NCBI RefSeq assembly: GCF_001870905.1
Contig: NZ_LNDC01000095.1
Coordinates: 57,201-121,200 of the forward strand
Direction: 5' to 3'
DNA from: Geitlerinema sp. PCC 9228
GTDB taxonomy: Bacteria > Cyanobacteriota > Cyanobacteriia > Cyanobacteriales > PCC-9228
Length of the DNA stretch: 64,000 bases
Part shown: positions 9,642 to 19,066 of the stretch, piece by piece
Layout: the number at the start of each line of letters is the position of its first letter
Numbering within the stretch: position 1 is the first letter of the stretch
The notes under the pieces: model-generated
The model's input: only the letters and a program-made list of their open reading frames with translations
Database searches by the model: none
What the model was told of the DNA's origin: nothing
Translations under genes and position numbers: made by a program

Positions 9642-9697
9642 TGTTCTTAATTCCCAATAAAATATTTTTTAAGAGAATTTTATAAAATTTTGTTTTT

Positions 9698-10237
9698 CTA
9701 GGGAGAGGGAGAGCAGCTACTATCTCCCTTATCCCTATGAAGAGCCCCCAATTTCGTGGTTATAAAAACACAGTATACTGGAGACGACTGTTCCTTGGGT
9801 TTAAAAGTAATGCGAGGTAGATTCTCTTCATCAATATCGTCCGATACGATACCATCGTGTTGAAATTCTATATTATTGCTCGATAGATTAGTTCTGCTAT
9901 CATCGATCGCTATTTTTTCGGCATCGTTGGTTAGCTCTCGCCAAGAGGCAGTAGCATCAGAGTTATGTACGGAATATTCCACTTGACCGCTGTTGGTCCG
10001 AAATTCAACTTCCCAACTGCGTTTTTCTCGCTGAGCGTTGAAGCGTGCTTCCCGAAAAGCTTGATAAGCTTCTTCCTGCGCTCTACTGACACGCTGGTTA
10101 CTCATCAGTCGCATCCAACTAGGTACTGCGATCGCGGCAAGAATACCAATGATAACAACGGCAACGAGAACTTCTACCATTGTAAAACCCGCCAAGGCGG
10201 ATTTTTTTGAAATTTGGTTCCTCAAAAAATACATCAT
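9698..10237 (-). CDS. hpsD: Hormogonium polysaccharide pseudopilin HpsD-like
   Basis: 179 residues. Prepilin motif LAG|FTMVEVLVAVVIIG with Glu5, followed by the amphipathic N-terminal helix and a GspH-like globular domain. Its position after hpsA-hpsB-hpsC is that of HpsD in Nostoc punctiforme, where these pseudopilins are needed for slime secretion and gliding of hormogonia. There are two adjacent ATG codons (10237 and 10234). A 25-nt gap to the hpsC stop suggests one transcript. The symbol is assigned by position as much as by sequence. Confidence 0.8.
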   Translation of the reverse strand: MMYFLRNQISKKSALAGFTMVEVLVAVVIIGILAAIAVPSWMRLMSNQRVSRAQEEAYQAFREARFNAQREKRSWEVEFRTNSGQVEYSVHNSDATASWRELTNDAEKIAIDDSRTNLSSNNIEFQHDGIVSDDIDEENLPRITFKPKEQSSPVYCVFITTKLGALHRDKGDSSCSPSP

Positions 10238-10262
10238 GAATCTTCTCGCTAAATGAGTTGGA

Positions 10263-11369
10263 CTACCTGGGAATTTTGTTGGTAACGCCTCGACTCAGAA
10301 CTTCCGTGCTTAAAGTTGGCAAAGAGCCATCGCTAGGCGATTCTACCCCTTCCTTACCATAAGAATTGCCGCGTAGGAACAAACTAACTCTCTTCTGAGT
10401 TGCTCCGCTACTTGCATCTCCGCTGCTGACACAAGCATGAAAGTTTCTCATATCAACATAAGTGTTACTATCATAGTCTGTATATCCTTTTAAAGTACTA
10501 TCCGATGGTGTTATTTGGTAGCCTGTAGGGCAGTTAGCAGCTGCATCCGTTTCACCAGTAATTGCGTCAAGGGAGCGAGTATCCACGAAGTCTGTTAGAA
10601 CCTCTGAATTCGCATTTCCGGTGCCACTCGTATTGGTTAAATCATTGCCACCGTTATCTTCCGGCCATTGGCGGTAGTTAGTACGCGGATCGCTAGGATC
10701 GGCATAACCAGCAACCGGATCTCCACTACTATTGTACCTTCCCAACTCGTAGCGAATAATACGACCTAATCCTTGCCAATCTTCGTTATTTCGATCGTTA
10801 CGTCTCAAAAAGTAAACAACTAACGTCGGCGTTTTGCCAGAAGCACAGGGAATAGGTACTGTCGCATTATCTACGTCTGTAATATCATTTTGAATGGTAT
10901 TATTAGCATCATCATTATCACTACAGTTGGTTTTCAAACTACTTGGTAAAGGCTCTAGTTTCCAAAATGCTAGTATAGGAACGCTATCTCCAGGAGCATT
11001 GTTAAGATAGTTGTTGCCGCTATCGAATATGCCAGCACACCCATCATCACTGTCTACACCATTATCATCTCCGTCCAAGCATTCCCCATCATAGACATAT
11101 ATGGCCGACTGTACGTCGTTAGATATATAATTTAAAGCTGCTTGCATCTCTTGTTGGGTTTCTGTCAGAACTTGTTCTCTGCGGTTGGTATTCAAAAGTT
11201 GGACCATAAATCCCAACAAAATAGTCACCATAATCACAGCAATGATTGCTGCGACTAGGATTTCAATAATAGTTAAACCTACTTGCCGACCCTGCCATGC
11301 CCCTCGCCAGCGTAATTGCTGAAGAATTTGCAGTAAAATCTTTAATAAAGAGTGCGATCGCCTTTCCAT
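10263..11369 (-). CDS. hpsC: Hormogonium polysaccharide pseudopilin HpsC-like
   Basis: 368 residues. A basic leader ends GRQVG and is followed by LTIIEILVAAIIAVIMV, a class III prepilin signal with Glu5. The large globular domain is rich in Asp, Asn and Ser (DGECLDGDDNGVDSDDG could bind calcium). ATG 11369 is preferred over 11378 because AGGA lies 8 nt before it; the frame is also open from a TTG at 11393. Its place between hpsB and hpsD and its PilW-like size support HpsC. It would form part of the pseudopilus driving polysaccharide export. Confidence 0.8.
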   Translation of the reverse strand: MERRSHSLLKILLQILQQLRWRGAWQGRQVGLTIIEILVAAIIAVIMVTILLGFMVQLLNTNRREQVLTETQQEMQAALNYISNDVQSAIYVYDGECLDGDDNGVDSDDGCAGIFDSGNNYLNNAPGDSVPILAFWKLEPLPSSLKTNCSDNDDANNTIQNDITDVDNATVPIPCASGKTPTLVVYFLRRNDRNNEDWQGLGRIIRYELGRYNSSGDPVAGYADPSDPRTNYRQWPEDNGGNDLTNTSGTGNANSEVLTDFVDTRSLDAITGETDAAANCPTGYQITPSDSTLKGYTDYDSNTYVDMRNFHACVSSGDASSGATQKRVSLFLRGNSYGKEGVESPSDGSLPTLSTEVLSRGVTNKIPR

Positions 11370-11432
11370 AATTTTCATCCTAAAATTTAGCAATTTTTAC
11401 AACTTTATCGGCAGTTGTCCTACGACTATCAA

Positions 11433-12206
11433 TTAATTCAGTAAATCTCGGTACCAGTTCAAAGACTCGCCGCTTTGAGCTTCGCTGTAAACAACATTTG
11501 TATATATAACAGCTAGCGGTTTTTCGGTTTGATCGCCAAATCCTTGAGTAGGGGTTAAAGATGCTTCCTGCGAATTGTTTTTGTTTAAATAATTATCTGT
11601 ATGTATCTGTGCCAGATTGTTGTTGTTAAGGTTTTCTTCAGCTGCCATCGAATAAACTCTTACTCCCATAGGAAATGCCGTAACCAGCTCATTGGCGTCT
11701 TGTTGTTCCAGATTAGAGCGGAAAATTTGAACGAAGAAATCGGGTTCACAATCGCCGTTTACATCTACTTTCATAGCTTCATTAACAGCAGGCATCGAAC
11801 TGGGATCGAAGCTAGAAAACCCATTACAACCACCATCTGAGTTGGAGTCTAGTACGTCATTACCATCCTGCCTGAAGAACCCATCAGAAGGCGCAGGAAC
11901 ATTTACTGGTTGATCTTCGTCGGCTTGCTTTGGTAGTTGAGCGTTACTATACTCCCCTTGCTCAACAATCCCGCGAATCCTGTCTGTATATTTTTGAGCG
12001 AGTTGCATAGCTTGCTCGGCTTTTCGGTTTTGCACCCTGGTGGCAACCGCTAGAAAGATAGGTGGCGTTACTGTGGAAATCGCAATTGTCAAAACGATAA
12101 TAGCTACGAGGGATTCTAGGAGAGTAAGCCCCTCATTATTGGTATGAAAAGCCCTCCTTATAGAATGCAGACGTTTTTTTGAACGGGGGAATGTTTTTCC
12201 GAGCAT
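11433..12206 (-). CDS. hpsB: Hormogonium polysaccharide pseudopilin HpsB-like
   Basis: 257 residues. Leader ends NNEG, then LTLLESLVAIIVLTIA: a prepilin cleavage site with Glu5 and a PilV-like N-terminal helix. The rest contains an acidic segment (DGNDVLDSNSDGG). The start at 12206 follows AGGAGG by 5 nt, the best ribosome binding site in the cluster. Located directly after hpsA (91-nt gap) on the same strand, as in the described hps locus. Function as a minor pseudopilin is from that family; nothing here shows the cargo. Confidence 0.85.
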   Translation of the reverse strand: MLGKTFPRSKKRLHSIRRAFHTNNEGLTLLESLVAIIVLTIAISTVTPPIFLAVATRVQNRKAEQAMQLAQKYTDRIRGIVEQGEYSNAQLPKQADEDQPVNVPAPSDGFFRQDGNDVLDSNSDGGCNGFSSFDPSSMPAVNEAMKVDVNGDCEPDFFVQIFRSNLEQQDANELVTAFPMGVRVYSMAAEENLNNNNLAQIHTDNYLNKNNSQEASLTPTQGFGDQTEKPLAVIYTNVVYSEAQSGESLNWYRDLLN

Positions 12207-12297
12207 TTTGACCTCCTAGACTTGAGATAAGGGTGGAGAGCAACTGCGCTTCTAATTCCATGATAAGCAACAATTTCGCCTATGTTTGCGATCTAGA

Positions 12298-15200
12298 TCA
12301 GGAACAGTAGTTACTATTTGGATTATCATCAACACTGGGGTCGATGTGCTCGCTATCGTCTCCAAAAGTGGCGCAACGCAAAAGCTTCACATACGGATCC
12401 TCTAGTTCTGGTTCGGAGTAATATTCATTCCGAACGACAGAGGGAATCAGCAAACGCTTGGAAACTGGTCCTGGTTGAACCAATTGCAGAGCTACATCAT
12501 ATCCCCACCGGCGTCTTGGAGGTGCGTAATACCGAATAGCCTCATCATCAAGGTTGCTGATGGTATTCCCCTCATTGGGATCCCAACGGTCGGCATCGAA
12601 GGGGGCAGTTGCATAATTGCTGTAACTAAGCTGTAGCAAAGATCCCGCTAAGAATAAATCCCTTTGATTCCAGTCTTCTAGAAAGCGAGGAAAATTATGC
12701 AGTCCTCCAAAACTCTGCTGTGCGCGCGATGGTACCAGACCGCTAATCATGACGGTATTTACACGTTGCTCGTCCTCGCCAACTGTTAGAATGAAATCTC
12801 GCCAATCAGATGTAAAGTTGTAATAATCTTCTTGGTAGGCGCCACCGCTATAAGACGGTCGGGGGTTGTTATTCCCATCGGCTACAATCTGGATTGGAGA
12901 ATCCAAATCCCCTTGAACTTCTCGATCCCATAGAGTTGGATCTTCAAAACCATCTGCCTGACCAATATTTTGGTTGAGATAGGAGGTTACTGGATAGGAA
13001 GTATCATCATTTACACCGTCGTGAGAACTTTGATCGACGCAACCATATACGTCGCCTTCCAGCTCGCTGCCGCGGTTTAATTCTTCTAATAAAGTTTCTA
13101 GATCGTCATCATTGCTGTTTGTAGCATCCCCCTGATCGCGCTCAAATCCTGTTGCAACGATCCCGTCTTCAATACTGCCATCACAGAAATTATTGGAAAT
13201 GATAGTGACGGCATCGCTCAGAATTTCGCTATAACGCCACCAATCTCCAGATGCCGTTGCAAAGTTGGTATCGAGTTTTCCGTGTCCTTCATCTCCGCGA
13301 TCGTAGAAGTTGCTCCAGTCATTCTCGCGGGTTTCTGTAAATTCTTCTAGCGTATCGCTACCATCGGTATGCAGATTAAAGTCTCCTTGAATATAAACAG
13401 GTTGATCGGAAATCAAAGATAAGCCATAGGCGGGATCGCTATCTGTAGTGTCTAACGTTCCATCATCGTTTACATCTCTACGCAAATCGGCACCATTTTT
13501 GACGCGGAATCCATAAGGACGACGATCGGGATCTGGGAAAAAGTCTACAGATTTTGCACTAATGTCCGTAGCGCTATCCAGAGGGGGATCGTGCTGATTG
13601 GTAGCATCATTAGCACAACTGACAATCTCGGCTGCCGAGTTGCAATCTGCCCAAGTATCGCTATCGTCTTCATCATGCACTGGTCGCAAGATCGCATCTT
13701 CACGTACCGCATCTTCGCGAAATGCATACACAAGACCGCCATCTTTGGGGTTGGTGTCGCTGGTATTGCCAGCCGCCAACCAGGTATCGCCATTAATAGT
13801 ACCGTTATTATAATCAGAGCTACCATTGCGCAGCATATCGAGATCCATGTTGAGAACTCGAACGCTCATCTGCTCCCGACCGTTAAATAGGGCAGAATCT
13901 TTGAAAGCAACACGATACATGCTTTCGGTTTCATCTGTAGCAACGTGCTTAACTAGTTCGTACTGGCTGCAATTAGGACGGGCATCTTCGGGACAACCAT
14001 CATCGTCGGGAGGAGTTGTTGAATAATCTACATCGGGAATGCTTGTTGTATAGGGCAGCGTCCAATTGGCTATAGCCTTAGGCATCAGAGCAATCTCTGC
14101 AATTTCTTCATCTTTTAGCTCTTCATAAATATTCGTTCCCGTTCCATTGACGTCTGTGATATAATCGTCGTCAGCGCGATCTCCTTGTTCTCCAAAAGCA
14201 TCGCTATCATCCGCATCGTCATTCTTCGGGAAAATATATTGGAGAGCAGGATATTTGATATCAGTAGGACATAGTAGTTCTAAGCCGTTATCGCTCGTGC
14301 TTTGTCCTGTTTCCGTGTCTAGCGTGTCTCGATCGCAGCTGTAGTTACCGTCTCGGCGTCGGTCTCGTTCCACCTGTTCTTTGGTAGCTACCAAACGAGC
14401 TAGTTTCAGCAATGTCTCAGAGCCACCATTGCTTTTCAGTGCAGAAATAGCTGCTTCTGGAGAGGTACTACTGGCATCAAGCCCTAGATTAGCTAGTTCG
14501 CTATCCAATTCTTGCAATTTTTCGCTAGAACCATCTCCCCAATTGTCTTCGTTAGCATAATCGAAGGCATTCAAATAGGTGATGTTGTAAGCTAGCATAC
14601 CTAGCATGAAGGAAGCACTTTGAATGGTGCTTCGATCGGCAATGCTCACACTCGAATCTAAGGCACGCCGTAAATTGGAAAAATTCCCCCATTTCACCAT
14701 TAATGGATAGGGATGAATGTTCGCGTCTTGTGTTGTGGGTGGAAAGGCACCCTTTGGATCGCCAGCAAAGTTGGCTAGATTGTTTAAAGCAGCACTAAGC
14801 GTATCATCCGGACTTCCATCAGATGGAAACGAATTGGTACTCCCGTTAAAATCAAACTGGGTGCTAAATTCCCAACCATTGGTCCCGCGCCCCGTGAAAA
14901 AGTCTATGAGGATCTCGTTATTGTCATCGCCAAAGGTATCATCTTTCCAAAGATCGGAATCTGCGGCAAACGACAATTGCTCGAATGTAGCACTCCTTTT
15001 CAACGTTTCTGCAGTTCCTGGATGAACGGTAGACGCCATTGCCGCCACCGGGAAATCAACGATATTATCATCGCTATCTGTATTAGTGTGATGGTAAAAC
15101 AACGTTGCTTGGGCAGCTCCCAATTTATCCTGCAAGGTAATTCGCTGCCTGTTTATATGATCTTCGCCTATATCTTCAGGATTGATCCCTAAGCTAGTGT

Positions 15201-16854
15201 CCTCAAGCTGCAAACGCTCGCTGACAATAACCCGCAAACCTTCCCGCCGCGCGCGTCGTTCCCAGTATCCATCCCAACCTAGTTCTGTTGGTTCTACAGT
15301 ATTTTCGTTTCTTACTAGCTCGTTAATTGTGGTTGGCTGACCGGCTTTCTTGGTTGATAGATCGGCTCCACCGTCATCAGATGTATCTTCTCCAATAATG
15401 TATTTTTTATTGTTTCCATAGGAGGCTTTGGGCCCAAGCCGATTATCAGCCCGATAAATATCATCTACGAGGGGTTTTGGTCTATTTTGTGGGTTGAATA
15501 AACGATTGTTAAAGGTACTAGTTGACCAATCTCCATCTCTTACCCAGTCAACATTTGGTGGTGTGTTTGCCTCTTGTCGGTGGCGCGCGATCGCTCTATC
15601 TTGAGTTGCTAAGATGACTGGATCTACGAATATATCTGAAGGTGAAGAATTGTCAGCATTCTCATTAATCGAGTCATTACTATCATTTATATCTTTAGAA
15701 GAGTATCCTTGAGCGTTATCGGAGTGTACATCTATTGTAATATTATCGTCTTCATAGGAATCATCTCGGATCTGACCTACTCCGAATTGTCCCTGAAAAT
15801 TGTTTGTTTCTTTAGCTGTAAGTTCAGAAAATTCTTCAGAAAATAAGCATGAATTTTCTGAACTAATCAAAAAAGAGTTGAACTCACCACCACCTAGCAG
15901 GAGATTTCCTTCTGTATGCATGGCACCGTTCCAATTCATGTCGGCACCCGGGAAAATTTCTAGGTCGGTGAGGAACCAGGCACCCCACTTGTTACCACGG
16001 TCAGCACTGCGATCTTGTTGCATTTCGATAGTCGCAATAGTGCCAACACTGCTAAGCTCTCCTGTGCCATCTTCTTGCGGTACGAGAGCAATAGCATTAA
16101 TTTGGAAGTTTTTGCGAAAGACAGCCCGACTTACTGGATCCCGAAACCACCCTTCGTCTACACGTACGCCGCCACCTTCCACTTCACATCGATCGGCTTG
16201 ACTTGACGTAAAAATCGGACTGTTGCGCACTTGCAAAGCTTTAGCCCGATTGGTCACAGCATCTTCGCTAAAATCTTCTAGAGGATTGTCATCGTCGCTA
16301 TCTGGCGTATTGAAAATGATGGAGTAAGCAATGCGCGTATCGCCCTCGCTGTAAACCCAAGCATTTTCTACAGTATTGGCATCTTCATCTAAATTGATTC
16401 TCGTTTCCCCTGGTAGGTTGTAGCGATCGCTTTGCATGATGCCATTTAACCGGCTCTCAGCTGGCAATCCTGCTGGCAACTCGGATTCGTTTTCGCTAAA
16501 CATATATTCCAGCTTCGATCTTGCTCTATCGAGGGCTGGCGATGCAGCATTTTCAATCTCTTGGGTTTTTCTAGCTAGGATAACTTCTTCCATGCGGGTT
16601 GAGGTGCGAATTAGGAGCGCTGCTACGACAAACCCCAATACCACCAGAATCAAGGCGGTGGTAGGCAAAACAAATCCCGCTGCTTGCCAACGGTGAAAAC
16701 GAGCGCGTTGTCGAGCCCGATCGCGTTGCCAACAACGGTGTCTTTTGCTGGTAAAAATTTGTTTTGCTGCCTTAACGAACAATCCCGCGATCGCCCAAAA
16801 TAAGGCAATAAAAGAGCGTTGAAGGGAATTTAGGAAACGACGATACCTAGCCAT
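12298..16854 (-). CDS. hpsA: Hormogonium polysaccharide biosynthesis protein HpsA
   Basis: 1518 residues, the largest gene in the window. A basic N-terminus (residues 1-59, many Arg) precedes a single membrane segment starting GFVLPTTALILVVLGFVVAA at residue 60. This looks like a prepilin signal but lacks Glu at mature position 5. The extracellular part is very acidic and Asp/Ser/Asn-rich and shows no known catalytic motif. Size, N-terminus and position at the head of hpsB-hpsC-hpsD match HpsA of filamentous cyanobacteria, required for hormogonium polysaccharide release and motility. Start ATG 16854 after GAGGGA. Exported, probably cell-surface attached. Confidence 0.88.
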   Translation of the reverse strand: MARYRRFLNSLQRSFIALFWAIAGLFVKAAKQIFTSKRHRCWQRDRARQRARFHRWQAAGFVLPTTALILVVLGFVVAALLIRTSTRMEEVILARKTQEIENAASPALDRARSKLEYMFSENESELPAGLPAESRLNGIMQSDRYNLPGETRINLDEDANTVENAWVYSEGDTRIAYSIIFNTPDSDDDNPLEDFSEDAVTNRAKALQVRNSPIFTSSQADRCEVEGGGVRVDEGWFRDPVSRAVFRKNFQINAIALVPQEDGTGELSSVGTIATIEMQQDRSADRGNKWGAWFLTDLEIFPGADMNWNGAMHTEGNLLLGGGEFNSFLISSENSCLFSEEFSELTAKETNNFQGQFGVGQIRDDSYEDDNITIDVHSDNAQGYSSKDINDSNDSINENADNSSPSDIFVDPVILATQDRAIARHRQEANTPPNVDWVRDGDWSTSTFNNRLFNPQNRPKPLVDDIYRADNRLGPKASYGNNKKYIIGEDTSDDGGADLSTKKAGQPTTINELVRNENTVEPTELGWDGYWERRARREGLRVIVSERLQLEDTSLGINPEDIGEDHINRQRITLQDKLGAAQATLFYHHTNTDSDDNIVDFPVAAMASTVHPGTAETLKRSATFEQLSFAADSDLWKDDTFGDDNNEILIDFFTGRGTNGWEFSTQFDFNGSTNSFPSDGSPDDTLSAALNNLANFAGDPKGAFPPTTQDANIHPYPLMVKWGNFSNLRRALDSSVSIADRSTIQSASFMLGMLAYNITYLNAFDYANEDNWGDGSSEKLQELDSELANLGLDASSTSPEAAISALKSNGGSETLLKLARLVATKEQVERDRRRDGNYSCDRDTLDTETGQSTSDNGLELLCPTDIKYPALQYIFPKNDDADDSDAFGEQGDRADDDYITDVNGTGTNIYEELKDEEIAEIALMPKAIANWTLPYTTSIPDVDYSTTPPDDDGCPEDARPNCSQYELVKHVATDETESMYRVAFKDSALFNGREQMSVRVLNMDLDMLRNGSSDYNNGTINGDTWLAAGNTSDTNPKDGGLVYAFREDAVREDAILRPVHDEDDSDTWADCNSAAEIVSCANDATNQHDPPLDSATDISAKSVDFFPDPDRRPYGFRVKNGADLRRDVNDDGTLDTTDSDPAYGLSLISDQPVYIQGDFNLHTDGSDTLEEFTETRENDWSNFYDRGDEGHGKLDTNFATASGDWWRYSEILSDAVTIISNNFCDGSIEDGIVATGFERDQGDATNSNDDDLETLLEELNRGSELEGDVYGCVDQSSHDGVNDDTSYPVTSYLNQNIGQADGFEDPTLWDREVQGDLDSPIQIVADGNNNPRPSYSGGAYQEDYYNFTSDWRDFILTVGEDEQRVNTVMISGLVPSRAQQSFGGLHNFPRFLEDWNQRDLFLAGSLLQLSYSNYATAPFDADRWDPNEGNTISNLDDEAIRYYAPPRRRWGYDVALQLVQPGPVSKRLLIPSVVRNEYYSEPELEDPYVKLLRCATFGDDSEHIDPSVDDNPNSNYCS

Positions 16855-17079
16855 AATCCCTCGATAGATAGAAAATCCACGGATCGATGCTTACCCCAAG
16901 GAAGTTTCGCCGAGATGGCCAATTCTAGATTGGCTAGTACATTTGCCGAGCAGTGAATTTTTCCACACCCTGATGAAACACTGCTTTCTCGATTCTCGAA
17001 CAGCACACAGAAGAACGTAACTCTCGAAACTACCCTGATATATATGTTACCCACAATCTCGTGGGAAGCGATCGCATCC

Positions 17080-17115
17080 AAAAAAATCCCTCCAGAAATG
17101 GCTTTTCTAGAGGGA
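17080..17115 (-). terminator. Rho-independent terminator downstream of rpmB
   Basis: On the minus strand ATCCCTCTAGAAA, a 4-6 nt loop, TTTCTGGAGGGAT, then seven T. A 13-bp stem with one mismatch, about 110 nt past the rpmB stop. It separates rpmB from the hpsA promoter region (16855-17079). Confidence 0.8.
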
Positions 17116-17221
17116 TGTGCTTTGAGGCTTGCAGCCTGTAGCCATGACGGTAGCGAAACAAAATTTTACAAAGCGAAGGAAAACTTTCCTGCAATTTTGG
17201 CGATCGCTTCTACCTACACAC

Positions 17222-17458
17222 CTATACTTTGTTTAAGTCGATACCAGCTTCTTTCGCCATGGCTTCCAATCCCTTTTTCTCTAGGGTTTTCATGGCTTTG
17301 GTCGATAGGCGCAGTTTAACCCAGCGTTTGCCTCTTTCCCACCAAATTCTTTTATCTTGCAAGTTGGGATGTTGCAATTTCTTAGTGCGGCGGTGGGAGT
17401 GGGAAACTTGGTAGGCGTTATTGGCTTTCTTTCCAGTTAGCTGGCATTTACGAGACAT
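17222..17458 (-). CDS. rpmB: 50S ribosomal protein L28
   Basis: 78 residues, full length. [20 protein letters not shown] and [12 protein letters not shown] are the L28 signature; the Lys/Arg-rich C-terminus ends GIDLNKV. The open frame continues to 17551, but ATG 17458 has GGAGG at 5 nt and gives the standard L28 start. Component of the large ribosomal subunit. It lies between hpsA and the RNase P RNA gene on the same strand and has its own terminator. Confidence 0.97.
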   Translation of the reverse strand: MSRKCQLTGKKANNAYQVSHSHRRTKKLQHPNLQDKRIWWERGKRWVKLRLSTKAMKTLEKKGLEAMAKEAGIDLNKV

Positions 17459-17560
17459 ATATTCCTCCACAAAGTACGCTAGACACCCCATTGTAGCGAA
17501 AAAACTAGCCGCCCGATCGAGCGATCGCCAAATTTTTGCTATAGCCATCAATAATAAATT

Positions 17561-17952
17561 GAGGAGAAAGTAGGACGTAAGCCGGGTTCTGTTTCCCTAG
17601 CTACTTGCCAGGGAGGCAGTTATCTATCTGGGGTGCCTGTTACCAGACACCTCAAGCGGTGCCCAAATAGCGGAGCCGGTAAAGAACCAACCATAGCTCC
17701 TTCGACCTTGCTCCCGACGGGGGTTTACCGAGCCAGCGCCTCTCGACGCTGCTGGTGCGCTCTTACCGCACCTTTGCACCCTTACCTGCTTGCTGCGGAC
17801 ACAGCCACAAACAGCAGGCGGTATGTTTCTGTGGCACTTTCCTCACGCTCGCGCGCACTGGGCGTTACCCAGCCGTCTGGTTCTTGGGAGCCCGGACTTT
17901 CCTCAGGGTCGTTTGCTAACCACCCTGCAACTGCCTCGCCTACTTTCTCCTC
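17561..17952 (-). ncRNA. rnpB: RNase P RNA (type A)
   Basis: About 390 nt. On the minus strand the RNA opens with AGGAGAAAGTAGG and closes with CCTACTTTCTCCT, which pair as the long P1 helix. Near the 5' end is GAGGAAAGTCCGGGCTCCC, the universal conserved block (CR-I); near the 3' end GAACCCGGCTTACG matches the conserved P4 and 3' region. This is the catalytic RNA that trims tRNA 5' leaders. Ends are placed from the P1 pairing and may be off by a few bases. Confidence 0.95.
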
Positions 17953-17975
17953 AGCTTCATTATATCATTTACTTG

Positions 17976-19016
17976 CTATGTTTTCTGGTTTTCAAATACA
18001 TATTGTTTGTAGCGATCGCTAACCTGCAAAAAACCGAGATTGACCAACTGTTCGGTACCTTGAAGTTTGATAGAATGTCCTTCGCAGTACAAATTTAAGG
18101 ATGGATTTTTTTGTAGCGTATTTTTATAACTTTTGTATTCAGCCGAGTTGTTGTAGTATTGTCCGCTAGCAACGGCTTGCTTAACTTTCTGGTAAAAATT
18201 TCCTATAAATTTATAATGATAAAGAACGCAATTAAAATCAGCTACTTTTGCCCAACTAACAAAATGAAGCCTGACCATATAGAGTTTTGGGTTGGGTTTG
18301 ATTAAAGAAAATTTGGAAATCAATGGAAGAACATCAAAAATTCTTTTTCTGACACCACCATAATGCAATTTCACTGAATTAAAATCAATCTCATTTTCCA
18401 ATCCAGGAGGTATATCTCTTTTTTCAATTGTATCTATGTCAAACCAATAATGCGATTTAATATATTGATTTTCCTCCATATCCGAAGATATAGGATGTTC
18501 GGGATACATATCCAACATTTGGTTCAAAACAGCCGTATATTGATTGTTTTCTAGGTATTTAACAAAGTCTTTTAAAGAAATTCGATCGGAATAAGGATAA
18601 TCAAAAAATTCATCGCAATCTGCTATAAGGCACCAGCAATTAAAAGAATATTTATGAATTAAATATTGCAACATATTATATTTATTTTTACGAAATGGAA
18701 GCAAACAACGCAAAATTGTCACCCGATCGTATTGAGACGCAATCTCTATAGTGCGATCGGTTGAACCATTATCCATGAATATAATATGCTTGAAATCCGC
18801 TTCTAAATAATGTTGAATAAATCGATCTATATATTTTTCAGCATCTTTAACAATACAAATCACAATACAGTCTAATTGCTCTCGTTCTATTCTTTTATAC
18901 CCGTAAATATGTTTGGTATTCCATTTTGTTTTTAAGTATCCTTTTCTTTTGATAAATTGGCGCTTTATCGAAGAAAGCTTGTCTTTTATATTTTTATTTT
19001 GTAGCAAAAAATTCAT
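17976..19016 (-). CDS. Glycosyltransferase family 2-like (Glyco_tranf_2_4 type)
   Basis: 346 residues. CIVICIVKDAEKYIDRFIQH, FMDNGSTDRTIEIA and CLIADCDEFFDYP give the nucleotide-binding core and a DxD-like metal site (ADCDEFF) typical of GT families that share the Glyco_tranf_2_4 domain. No membrane helix. Strongly basic first 40 residues. ATG 19016 is preferred to the TTG at 19022. Codon use is AT-rich, like the sulfotransferase and methyltransferase nearby. It ends 24 nt before the 5' end of rnpB. Likely a polysaccharide-modifying enzyme; substrate unknown. Confidence 0.75.
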   Translation of the reverse strand: MNFLLQNKNIKDKLSSIKRQFIKRKGYLKTKWNTKHIYGYKRIEREQLDCIVICIVKDAEKYIDRFIQHYLEADFKHIIFMDNGSTDRTIEIASQYDRVTILRCLLPFRKNKYNMLQYLIHKYSFNCWCLIADCDEFFDYPYSDRISLKDFVKYLENNQYTAVLNQMLDMYPEHPISSDMEENQYIKSHYWFDIDTIEKRDIPPGLENEIDFNSVKLHYGGVRKRIFDVLPLISKFSLIKPNPKLYMVRLHFVSWAKVADFNCVLYHYKFIGNFYQKVKQAVASGQYYNNSAEYKSYKNTLQKNPSLNLYCEGHSIKLQGTEQLVNLGFLQVSDRYKQYVFENQKT

Positions 19017-19066
19017 AACCAATATCCATTTTTTATTGTCGTATAGCGATCGATATCACCTTTATT

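Noticed and set aside
17633..18098. Plus-strand frames across 17.6-18.1 kb
   Set aside because: They lie opposite the RNase P RNA and the glycosyltransferase end.
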